A DNA stretch of 64,000 nt from Bremerella volcania (GTDB lineage: Bacteria; Planctomycetota; Planctomycetia; Pirellulales; Pirellulaceae), in the NCBI RefSeq assembly GCF_007748115.1, contig NZ_CP036289.1:744001-808000 (forward strand). Reading direction: 5' to 3'. A program made the translations under genes and the position numbers. Each line of letters begins with the position of its first letter. The stretch's first letter is position 1. Positions 53,314 through 61,120 of this stretch are shown here, piece after piece. Under the pieces are notes generated by a model. That model ran no database searches. It was not told where the DNA came from and saw nothing but the letters and a program-made list of their open reading frames with translations.

Positions 53314-53624
53314 AACCAGCGTATAAACCTGGGGCTCGTCTGGCCGTTGACCTTCTTCGCAAATTGCCAGATATTGCTACGTTTCACAAGTCGTCTGAGA
53401 GGGACTTGAAGTTGATGGGCTTCGTAAAACTCTCTGGACGATGCGAGAAGGTTGTAAGAAATCACAAGCGGTTGGGTCAATACGAGTATTAGCCCATATT
53501 GATAAAGTCGACCCCCTCGTTGGCATGGGCCAAGTGCATTCCGTGTTGTTGAGGAAACGGACATGCACAGCCATCAAGGCAACGGCCGAGATATTTCTTT
53601 GCTCATTAATTCCCGCGAAAATCC
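53314..53624. other. Intergenic region within the second glycan locus
   Basis: About 310 bases. Minus-strand frames exist (for example 53295-53564 and 53377-53577), but none has a ribosome site, a recognisable domain or a sensible junction with the methyltransferase gene. TCAATA and TATTGA (near 53475-53505) form a short weak inverted repeat. It may hold an internal promoter for the downstream half of the locus. Confidence 0.35.
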
Positions 53625-55355
53625 TTACGCGGCGTCTCTGAGTTCGTCATGCAAGAATGGTGTTTCCCCGTCGACGATCCCAGCGCAGATGGTATCGAGC
53701 GAAGCACAACTTCCAGGAAGAAGCGCATCGAGAGTCTTAAACGACAGGCGAGCGCCCGAAACTTGAAACTCGTCGCTGACTTCGTAGAGGGGGAAGTCCA
53801 TCATCAACTTAAAGAAGTAATGATAGGCATATTTGGTAGCCAGGCCGATCGAGTCTGGCACGCCGTAGGGAAGTTCCGTGACTCGGTCCAACAACTCAAA
53901 GTATTCCTCTGCCGATTCGACGTCATAGGAATACCCCTTTCCACGATTGAATGTCTCGCCTGCTACGATTAGAGGCACACCGAGCATGGCGATCTCGACC
54001 CCCATCCGGGCTCCGTAAATCAGGGCTGCACTGCTCATCTCGGCAAGCGTATACGAATTCATTTTGCTTTCCGGTCGAATGATCTTCACGTTTGCCGGAA
54101 GCTGGGGGAACTCGCGTTCGATCTCCGCAAGAATAGGTTGATTGGTAGGCAGAGAACCTCGGCCGCCGTTGGCTTCAGCTGGATGAATCCGCACGACGAG
54201 TTGCACATCGTCCCGCTTGCCAAAATAGGTGATGGTGCGATTCAGCCAATCCAACATATTGTCGAACGCGTTGTATTGAAAATAGAGTTGGGCATCCCAT
54301 AGGACATTGGTGAACAGGCTGACAATCGGCCGATCGTCGAGTCCTAATTCTTGTCGGATCGCTTCCGGCGAGTCGATGGAATCCTTGTAGTAGGCCGCGT
54401 ACTCTCGTCCACCGAGCCGCTTACCGGCGATATAAGAGTTCATCCGTTCGCGGCGGGCAGGGGTGAGGGGAAGATTTTCCCACAGATGTTTCGGTTCGGT
54501 GATCAAAGTGCGATGGTACGTGTCTTTGTGTGAGAGCCAGATTGAGTTCTTCCGAAGCGGCGTACCGTAGACGACAACGGGAATATCGTGCTTTCTAGCC
54601 ACTTCACAGAGCGTACCGTGGGTCACGTAGACACCATGGACCGCAATCACCCGTTCGGGCTTCAGGTCTTCGATCAGTCGTTCCATCAAGTCGACCACCA
54701 TGATCGAGGCAGCCAGAAATCTTCGACTCTGGGCTCGAGTTTCAGGATTATCGAGCAACGTACCACGACGTTGAACACGCACCGTCGTCGCATACGCATG
54801 TTCGCCGACTGCGATGTCGCGGTAGGTAAAGTCCCGGAACTCGCTGAACGGAACCTGATCGACGATCTTGAGGATACGGGCAAGATCCTCATGCTTCGCA
54901 TAGTCGCTGAATGCGCAGGTCTCGATCGGCAACGCATCGTATCCCTGCTCACTATCAAGCGTGCATTGGGCGCAGATGTCCGGGCGCGCCGCTTCCGCGT
55001 GGCTTGAATCGACATCCTCGTACGGGGGTACGAATTTGGCGTTGGGATTATATTCGCATGCCGGAAGCGTATTGTCGCATCGCAGCATGGTCGGATTCTC
55101 ACCACGCAATCGCAACGCCATGGCAAATATCGATTCGAGCACAAGACACTGCTCGGCACTACCCCAAGAGGTTGCGAACAATACTCGCGTCCCGGTCGGG
55201 GCTGGGAGGTTGCTGACAACAGCGGGACTATTCGCAAGAACCTGCTGCCATTGCGATCGCAAGCTTGGATGCCGGACGACATCTCCACTCAATGGATTGA
55301 TTAGCCGCTTGGCAAATGTGGTGCAGCTGCGAACAAGTTTGGTAAGTTTGCTCAT
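53625..55355 (-). CDS. Capsule-synthesis-like GT-B protein with cysteine cluster
   Basis: A 576-residue protein with no signal or membrane helix. The C-terminal half resembles capsule polysaccharide/CDP-glycerol-type GT-B enzymes: DVQLVVRIHPAEANGG, NVKIIRPESKMNSYTLAEMSSAALIYGARMGVEIAMLGVP and VAGETFNRGKGYSYDV are the usual strands of that group. The N-terminal half opens with GTRVLFATSWGSAEQCLVLESIFAMALRLRG and then a cysteine cluster (RCDNTLPACEYNP, then ICAQCTLDSEQ and ETCAF; about residues 95-152), which could bind a metal. It lies 47 bases downstream of the NeuA gene. A glycosyltransferase using the CMP-activated acid is a reasonable but unproven guess. Confidence 0.7.
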   Translation of the reverse strand: MSKLTKLVRSCTTFAKRLINPLSGDVVRHPSLRSQWQQVLANSPAVVSNLPAPTGTRVLFATSWGSAEQCLVLESIFAMALRLRGENPTMLRCDNTLPACEYNPNAKFVPPYEDVDSSHAEAARPDICAQCTLDSEQGYDALPIETCAFSDYAKHEDLARILKIVDQVPFSEFRDFTYRDIAVGEHAYATTVRVQRRGTLLDNPETRAQSRRFLAASIMVVDLMERLIEDLKPERVIAVHGVYVTHGTLCEVARKHDIPVVVYGTPLRKNSIWLSHKDTYHRTLITEPKHLWENLPLTPARRERMNSYIAGKRLGGREYAAYYKDSIDSPEAIRQELGLDDRPIVSLFTNVLWDAQLYFQYNAFDNMLDWLNRTITYFGKRDDVQLVVRIHPAEANGGRGSLPTNQPILAEIEREFPQLPANVKIIRPESKMNSYTLAEMSSAALIYGARMGVEIAMLGVPLIVAGETFNRGKGYSYDVESAEEYFELLDRVTELPYGVPDSIGLATKYAYHYFFKLMMDFPLYEVSDEFQVSGARLSFKTLDALLPGSCASLDTICAGIVDGETPFLHDELRDAA

Positions 55356-55402
55356 CCGATGGATCCTATCCGTGTTCGTTCACGCGGCGGCTATCAATAG
55401 TC

Positions 55403-56101
55403 TTAGGCGACAAGTCGTTCCACTTGCTGCATGTCTTCCAGCGTGTCAATGCTCACGAGTTGTTCGTCGATGACAACCGCGCTCACCTTGTCCCCCATGA
55501 TCGATTTTTTCTCGAGCAAACAAGCGCGGCTAATCGCATAGGCTGCGCCGTTGCGGGTATACGTTGGCTGAAGTTGTTGACGGGCAATGATCTGTCGCCC
55601 TCGCTGATCGAAGTGGCTCAGGTTGCCTTCTGAATCGATTTGTAATTGTTTCAGGGGATGGTATTTCAAATCGGTGGGAGAAACCGTCCAGACCGCGTCA
55701 TAATCTCCCTCGGCACAACGCTCAATCGTTTGCGTGACGTGCTCGATAGTTCGCTGAGGGCAAGTTGGTTGTAGCATCACCACGATGCCATAGGTAACGC
55801 CATCGATCTTTTCGGTTTCCGTGAGAGCATGCTGTAGCACTTCCAGGTCACCCACGCGATCCCCGGAAAGCTCTGGAGGGCGATAGAACGGCACGTCGAG
55901 ACCCACCGCTTTCGCTTCGGCGGCAATTCCGACATGGTCGGTCGATACGACCGCACGATCGACATACTGCAATTTCTGAACGAGTTCGCCGGTGTAATGA
56001 ATCAACGGCCGACCATTGAGCGGACGGATGTTCTTCAGCTTAACTCCCTTGCTGCCCCCACGAGCCGGAACGACAACAAGCACACGTTTATCCTGGATCA
56101 T
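55403..56101 (-). CDS. neuA: Acylneuraminate cytidylyltransferase (CMP-nonulosonate synthetase)
   Basis: A 232-residue NeuA-type enzyme that couples CTP to a nonulosonic acid to make the CMP-sugar donor. VVVPARGGSKGVKLKNIRPLNGRPLIHYT (about residues 9-37) carries the R-x-G-S-K-x...K-N-I nucleotide loop. AVVSTDHVGIAAEAKAVG, PELSGDRVGDLEVLQHAL and IVVMLQPTCPQRTIEHV follow in the normal order, as does the late RNGAAYAISRACLLE. It abuts the HAD phosphatase gene without a gap, and the NeuB fusion gene is two genes upstream, so the locus holds both condensation and activation steps. It differs from the SpsF-like enzyme of the first locus, so the two modules are not simple copies. Confidence 0.92.
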   Translation of the reverse strand: MIQDKRVLVVVPARGGSKGVKLKNIRPLNGRPLIHYTGELVQKLQYVDRAVVSTDHVGIAAEAKAVGLDVPFYRPPELSGDRVGDLEVLQHALTETEKIDGVTYGIVVMLQPTCPQRTIEHVTQTIERCAEGDYDAVWTVSPTDLKYHPLKQLQIDSEGNLSHFDQRGRQIIARQQLQPTYTRNGAAYAISRACLLEKKSIMGDKVSAVVIDEQLVSIDTLEDMQQVERLVA

Positions 56102-56785
56102 TTATGCAGCCTTGATGTTGGAGGCAATGTTTTCCAATACCTCTATCAATTCGGTAAACCGAACAATTTCGTACGGTATCGGAGCGACAAAATCCGTATG
56201 GTCATTTCGGACTCCAACAAACAAGCATCCAAAAGCTCTTGCGGCGTCCCCGTCTCGTTGACCATCACCGACAAACGCGATCTCTTCGGGGAGACAGTTT
56301 TCGGCTTGCCGAATTTTTTCGAGATTTGCGACCTTCGAAGTTGGTGAGCCGAAGACCCCTTGAAAACGCTGATGCCAGCCTCGTTGACGAACAATGCGCT
56401 GAAGCGGTTCTTCCAAGGTGGCAGAGTTGATGTACAGCGGGATCTTGCCATAGAGTTGATCAAGTATTTCGCTGGTACCAGCTACTTCGTCGCACTCCGC
56501 CACCGCCGACTCGCAATGTTCGTTGTAAAGCGTAGCGTATTGCTCGATGCAAGCAGAGCGATCGAACTCACTTGGTAGCAGGCTCGGATTCAGAAGGTTA
56601 TCGACAACGGCGCCGATCACATCGTATCGGTTTCCGTCATAATTCTGGCGAATGCAAAGGTCGATCTGGCCAGAAGATATTTCGGCGTCTTCAAAGATCC
56701 GGAAGTACGCATCCCGTTTGATGGCATTGGACGCGACCAGCACCCCGTCGAAGTCGAATACGATCGTACGAATCGTAGTATTCAT
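56102..56785 (-). CDS. HAD-superfamily phosphatase
   Basis: A 227-residue HAD phosphatase with an alpha-helical cap after motif I. Motif I is VFDFDGVLVAS (nucleophile and acid aspartates near residues 11 and 13), motif II is IPLYINSATLEEP, and the last acidic motif is AFVGDGQRDGDAARAFG. In nonulosonic acid loci a HAD enzyme removes the 9-phosphate when the pathway starts from a 6-phosphosugar, so it may act between the NeuB and NeuA steps here, but a general sugar phosphatase is equally possible. Stop and next start are directly adjacent, which suggests coupled expression with NeuA. Confidence 0.85.
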   Translation of the reverse strand: MNTTIRTIVFDFDGVLVASNAIKRDAYFRIFEDAEISSGQIDLCIRQNYDGNRYDVIGAVVDNLLNPSLLPSEFDRSACIEQYATLYNEHCESAVAECDEVAGTSEILDQLYGKIPLYINSATLEEPLQRIVRQRGWHQRFQGVFGSPTSKVANLEKIRQAENCLPEEIAFVGDGQRDGDAARAFGCLFVGVRNDHTDFVAPIPYEIVRFTELIEVLENIASNIKAA

Positions 56786-56816
56786 TTAGGTTCGCCATCC
56801 TTGACGCATGGGGATG

Positions 56817-57716
56817 TTAGGCCGCCGGTCGGCAAAAGCCGTACAGGTAATCCGACTTCTTTTGCGCCTCAAGGGTCGACTTCCATACGTCATCGAACAC
56901 GGGGCCAAGAGCCGCGTCATGACCGTTGCCCGTCGGTTTTCCCTCACGTAGCCACGCGGCGAAATTCGCGAAACTGAATCGTTGAACGTAATGTGGCTCG
57001 AAGGTCATGCCGCACTTGGTCGAAGCGGAACGTAAGCAATCCTCGTCGAAATACCAGGGATGGACCCAGCGATAGAAGAATGATCGATATGGATCTCCCG
57101 AGAACTCAAGCAGGGCATCACGGTGATTAGGAGTGCTTAGAACCAGCACGCCATCTGATTTCAGGAGACGCCGGATGCCAGCCAGGAATTCGACCGGATC
57201 GGCAACGTGCTCGATCACACTGAAGCAGACAGCCACATCGACCTTGCCTGCCCACTCTACAGCAGCGGATTCAAGCGAGCCATAGACAAGATGGCCTCGC
57301 TCGATGAGGGAAGCATGATACGATTTGCCTGGCTCAATGGCGATGGAGGCTTCGGCTAGCCCCTTGGCGACGTCCAGGAACGAGCCGCCTGCACAACCGA
57401 TGTCGGCGATGACTTTGCCTCGGAAAGAGGTGCCTTTCAGAAATCGGGCTTTGTCGAACTGTTCGTCGTCGTGGCGCGAGAAGTAGTCCTGAGGATCGGC
57501 CTGTTCGCCGACGTCTTCGCGGTACTCGTCCGACTGGTAGTAAGCTTCAAGGCTTGTCTGTCGCGGCGGCAAATGGCTTACACCGCAGCCATTGCACTTC
57601 CAGACGGTGCCGTCGTCATACTTGCCAAAGACACCATCGCGTACCGGGCCTTCGTATTCCGCTTTCCAATCGGTGGAATTACAAATCGGGCACGTTTGAT
57701 TCATCGCAGATTGCAT
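56817..57716 (-). CDS. Class I methyltransferase with N-terminal zinc ribbon
   Basis: A 299-residue methyltransferase. Residues about 8-45 form a four-cysteine zinc ribbon (CPIC...CNGC) of the kind seen in sugar C-methyltransferases and tRNA methylases. SAM motifs are VIADIGCAGGSFLDVAKG (motif I), EASIAIEPGKSYHASL, DVAVCFSVIEHVADPVEFL (with the E-H pair) and LLKSDGVLVLSTPNH. The ATG at 57716 follows the NeuB fusion stop by two bases; the longer frame to 57908 lies inside that gene. In this locus it would methylate a sugar of the polymer or its precursor. Confidence 0.87.
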   Translation of the reverse strand: MQSAMNQTCPICNSTDWKAEYEGPVRDGVFGKYDDGTVWKCNGCGVSHLPPRQTSLEAYYQSDEYREDVGEQADPQDYFSRHDDEQFDKARFLKGTSFRGKVIADIGCAGGSFLDVAKGLAEASIAIEPGKSYHASLIERGHLVYGSLESAAVEWAGKVDVAVCFSVIEHVADPVEFLAGIRRLLKSDGVLVLSTPNHRDALLEFSGDPYRSFFYRWVHPWYFDEDCLRSASTKCGMTFEPHYVQRFSFANFAAWLREGKPTGNGHDAALGPVFDDVWKSTLEAQKKSDYLYGFCRPAA

Positions 57717-57718
57717 GA

Positions 57719-59269
57719 CTAGGCGGCCATCCTTCGAATCGCTTTGGCAGGTCGGATCTGATACCGTCCCCACTGATTTACCCGCGTTTTTCGCGAGTCG
57801 GCGTCCATGCTGTTGATCGATTTGTCCTCGTAAAACGAATCGCACAGGCCGTGTTTGCTTGAGATTTCCTCGAAAATTACGCCGGTATCTGTCCAGAATT
57901 CGTGCCACACGCCTTGCTGGACAAGCTGCATATCGCCTGGATAAAGCGTGTAGTGGCGTCCTTCGACGACAAGTTCCAGCTTGCCATGCAGTACTACAAA
58001 CGTCTCTTCCTTGGCCTTGTGGTAGTGGGCTGGATGACGTTGGCCAGGCAGTTGGATGATTAGTTTTTTGCAGTATTCCCGGTTGACGAACGTGATCAAC
58101 GTCGCGCCAACTTCACGGAAATTGCCGACACCGAAGTGATGGGAAAACTCGGTTTCGAAAGTTGGTGGAAGCGAGATTTGGGCTTCGTTCAGCATCGCTT
58201 TCATGCCATGGATGGCCGAAGTGAGTGCCTGGGTGTCATCCGGCTTTGGGCGATCAGCGTACTCCCCCAGCAAGGCTTGGTCTTTGGCTAGATCCGCGGT
58301 GGCGACGATTCCTTCGGCCCATTGGCCCGAAGTCAATTGCCCTTCGTTGAGGGGCATTGCGAAATAGACATCGTCACGCGTGATCTGCTGGCCTTTGGCA
58401 AGCGGACGTCGCAAGTAGATGCCTCGCATCAAACTGCGAAGCGCATCGGTTTCTTCCGGCTGGGGCGGAACGCGCTCGAGGGAGCCGCAGATCTGTCTTG
58501 CTTCGATTGCCGCTTTCATCCATCGATCGACCTGGGCGGGCGTCGACGAATACTTGTTGAGTTTGATTGAGTCCGTTTCAATCCCGACGTGCCGCTCGAG
58601 CATGCCGGCACCCAGGCCGATTGCGATATGCACGGGGGAAGTTTCATCTGGTTCTTCATGAGTTGAAAAACCGATGACCTTGTCGGGATAACGCCGCTTT
58701 AGAGCGCTGATCTGATTCAGGTGCAGGTGTTCTTTGGGGGTTGGGTAAATCGACACGCAGTGCATGATGGCGCAGCGCACTCGACGATGATCGAAGAAGC
58801 TCACGAGGTTATCGATCTGCTTCATGGTCAGTCCGCCGGTGCTGAAAATGACCGGCTTGTTGGCTTCGGCAATCCGTTCCAAAAGAGGCCAGTCTGTGGC
58901 AGAGCAGCTGGCGACCTTCAGAATGTCGATATCGAGATCCGACGCAAAGTCGACCGACTCTTCGTCAAACGGAGTCGCCATGGTGATCATTTCATTGGCA
59001 CGCACTTGGTCAACGAGACCCGCGAACTGCAGGTTCGTGAGACGCGTCGACAGAAAGCGATCGACATGCCGGTTCGAGCTTCCTTCGAGATGATCGGCGT
59101 GAATGAACGTATCAAGATGGCGAAATTGAAACTTCAACGCGGTCCGAACGCCGTTTTCACGGGCGACTTCCCCCATCGCGCGGATGATATTGGTTGCATG
59201 TTCCGGATCGCCTTGATGGTTGTTTGCCAAGTCAAGGACGAAGAGGCCATTGAAGTTGAACGGAGACAC
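57719..59269 (-). CDS. neuB: NeuB-type nonulosonate synthase fused to SAF and cupin domains
   Basis: A 516-residue three-part protein. Residues about 8-270 are a NeuB TIM barrel (LDLANNHQGDPE, ALKFQFRHLD, LKVASCSATDWPLLE, VIFSTGGLTM, IMHCVSIYPTPKEHLHLN, GFSTHEEPDE, LERHVGIETD). Residues about 285-350 are a SAF domain (RGIYLRRPLAKGQQITRDDV). Residues about 385-490 are a cupin with HPAHYHKAKEETFVVLHG (H-x-H...E) and GVWHEFW (last histidine), a likely metal or sugar-binding module. I start at the GTG at 59269, because the longer frame overlaps the oxidoreductase gene; TGAGGT lies upstream. Plain NeuB proteins are about 340-350 residues, so the cupin is an addition. It should make the nonulosonic acid that NeuA activates. 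Confidence 0.88.
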   Translation of the reverse strand: MSPFNFNGLFVLDLANNHQGDPEHATNIIRAMGEVARENGVRTALKFQFRHLDTFIHADHLEGSSNRHVDRFLSTRLTNLQFAGLVDQVRANEMITMATPFDEESVDFASDLDIDILKVASCSATDWPLLERIAEANKPVIFSTGGLTMKQIDNLVSFFDHRRVRCAIMHCVSIYPTPKEHLHLNQISALKRRYPDKVIGFSTHEEPDETSPVHIAIGLGAGMLERHVGIETDSIKLNKYSSTPAQVDRWMKAAIEARQICGSLERVPPQPEETDALRSLMRGIYLRRPLAKGQQITRDDVYFAMPLNEGQLTSGQWAEGIVATADLAKDQALLGEYADRPKPDDTQALTSAIHGMKAMLNEAQISLPPTFETEFSHHFGVGNFREVGATLITFVNREYCKKLIIQLPGQRHPAHYHKAKEETFVVLHGKLELVVEGRHYTLYPGDMQLVQQGVWHEFWTDTGVIFEEISSKHGLCDSFYEDKSINSMDADSRKTRVNQWGRYQIRPAKAIRRMAA

Positions 59270-59319
59270 GGGAACCTCACTTAACGAAGTGAACGGTGCA
59301 TGAGCAAAGGACCGGCGGC

Positions 59320-60456
59320 TTAAGCGCATCGACGATTTGAAATGGGGTGCGGCTGAGCTTTCGCAGGACAGGCGGAAACTGCTTCGAGCAAATAACCACG
59401 CTGATAATCCAGCTGCATGCGGCACGATTGCGAGTCGCTTTCGTGGGCCGCGGCAATGACCAGCATTGTGTCGAGGCCACGTGCTAGCGAGATAGGCGAT
59501 TCTGGAGCTGAATCTTCCAGGTGTGCGGCAATATGTCGCAGCTCTTGAATAAAGTCGTCGGGACGCGTCTTGGGAAACTCGGCGACGACAGGAGCGACGT
59601 CTTCAACCTGTAAGATGACAGCGTCGCAGCCAGGCTTGTATCCGATGACGATTTGCAGCGAGCCTCGTTCGCCATGTACGACGGCACGCTTGGACGGTGG
59701 GAACGTGACGACGTCTTGGACCACTCGCCCAACTAGTCCAGCTTCTGTTTGTAGATTCAACATGCACTGGCTATCGTAGGTACCCTGGTCATGGCTTTCG
59801 TACACCATCTTGGCGTCGACTTCAGAAACACGTCCGCCATCGCAAACATGAGCCAGGTGTTGCCAGAGATTGAGCGCGTGCGAATGTTCGCCACTGGCGC
59901 CGCCACCGCGTTGCCAATATCCAAGATAGGTATCGGATGGACCACTTAACCATGGATGAGCGGCGAAGATACCTTTCCAGTGCTCGCGGAATTCGACGTC
60001 AATCCAATGGACTTGGCCCAGCACCTGGTCGGCCAGATGTTGGCGCCCGGCAGTCACCGCGCGGGAAACTACGTGATCGTATCCAACGAATAATTTGGTA
60101 TCACCGGCTTCCTTGCAGAGCGTTTGAGCCAGTTCGAGCGATGGCTGGCAGACCGGTTTTTCGACCATGATGGCCCTAGGGTTTTCGGCTAAGGCCTGCA
60201 CGGCCAACGGCAGGTGATATTCCGGTGGAGTTCCCACGAGAATCAGGTCGAAACCACCCTGAGGAGCATTGTCGTTAGTACAAAGCTGAATCGCAGGGTC
60301 CCACGTGCCGTAGCGGGCGGGGTAAATCTCTTCCCGCATTCGGTTTAGAGCGGCCTCGGAGACATCGCAAACGGTTACATCCCAGCCGAGTTGTCGCGAT
60401 GCATTTGCGAGATGATTCCCGATCGAGCCTGCCCCATAGATTTTTACACGCAACAT
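59320..60456 (-). CDS. Gfo/Idh/MocA-family NAD(P)-dependent oxidoreductase
   Basis: A 378-residue oxidoreductase acting on a sugar or sugar nucleotide. The nucleotide fold opens with VKIYGAGSIGNHLANASRQLGWDV (G-x-G-x-x-G near residues 8-13). LILVGTPPEYHLPLAVQALA and AIMVEKPVCQPSLELAQTL carry the EKP active-site signature. The C-terminal alpha/beta domain follows (VHWIDVEFREHWKG, RGGGASGEHSHALNLWQHL, where the late histidines commonly take part in catalysis). AGGAAG lies seven bases before the ATG. It is the first gene of the second glycan locus; it could oxidise or reduce a precursor sugar for the NeuB fusion, though the product is not deducible. Confidence 0.9.
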   Translation of the reverse strand: MLRVKIYGAGSIGNHLANASRQLGWDVTVCDVSEAALNRMREEIYPARYGTWDPAIQLCTNDNAPQGGFDLILVGTPPEYHLPLAVQALAENPRAIMVEKPVCQPSLELAQTLCKEAGDTKLFVGYDHVVSRAVTAGRQHLADQVLGQVHWIDVEFREHWKGIFAAHPWLSGPSDTYLGYWQRGGGASGEHSHALNLWQHLAHVCDGGRVSEVDAKMVYESHDQGTYDSQCMLNLQTEAGLVGRVVQDVVTFPPSKRAVVHGERGSLQIVIGYKPGCDAVILQVEDVAPVVAEFPKTRPDDFIQELRHIAAHLEDSAPESPISLARGLDTMLVIAAAHESDSQSCRMQLDYQRGYLLEAVSACPAKAQPHPISNRRCA

Positions 60457-61120
60457 TACCAGCTTCCTTGCTTGGGTCTCCTGGCGGCTGATAATTCGAT
60501 CGAAGACCAGATTTCCAGCCGAACATCCTGTAACAATTCTCGCTCAAACCACCGCTACAATAGCGAACCCAAAGATGCCGCGTGAATCACGATGACCGAG
60601 ACAACCGTTGGCGCCGAGCTTTTCCGTCGTAAGTCTCGACAAATTCAACGTTTGGTGCCTATTGATTGGAGCTGAAAATAGCTCAGCCCGAAGGCAGTGT
60701 GAGGCTGTGTGGAAGCAATTTAATCCAAAGCCCTGCGTAGCCACAATAGCGAAATTCGGGACGCCCAAACCCAATCTGCCCACACTTTTTGACGTAGGGG
60801 GAGCATCTCAATCGTCCCAGCCGACCGACGATGGATGACTATCTCCGGCGGAAACGTTGGGTAGGTGACGTGATTGTTGTTCGCCTGTTTCGACGCGTTG
60901 ACACATAGGATGCCTGACTGAAATGGCAGATAATAGGCAAGGTGATGTCATGAAATATCTACCTAGAATGCCCAGTTCTGCGGGGTGGAGCACTTTGTCG
61001 GGAAAAATCGCCGGAACATGGAAGAGAAACGTTGCATGCCGGTCCCCTCAGAGCGACAATCAGGCGCAACCTGCCTAAGAACTTTCGTTCTCCACCTCCC
61101 GCCCAGTCAGGACCCCGGAC
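60457..61120. other. Long divergent intergenic region, no supported gene
   Basis: About 660 bases separate the second glycan locus from the rightward PSD1 gene. Short frames exist on both strands, but none has a ribosome site with a plausible product. An 11-base direct repeat, ACAATAGCGAA, occurs at 60557-60567 and 60743-60753; the first copy sits in the small perfect hairpin CGCTA-CAA-TAGCG. TTGACA at 60898-60903 is too far (25 bases) from GATAAT at 60929 to call a promoter. The promoter of the glycan locus presumably lies here. Confidence 0.4.

Noticed and set aside
53295-53564. Minus-strand frame of 89 codons before the methyltransferase gene
   Set aside because: No ribosome site or domain and it ends inside the methyltransferase start; more likely intergenic DNA.
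60898-60934. TTGACA followed by GATAAT as a promoter for the PSD1 gene
   Set aside because: Spacing is 25 bases, well outside the 16-18 expected.
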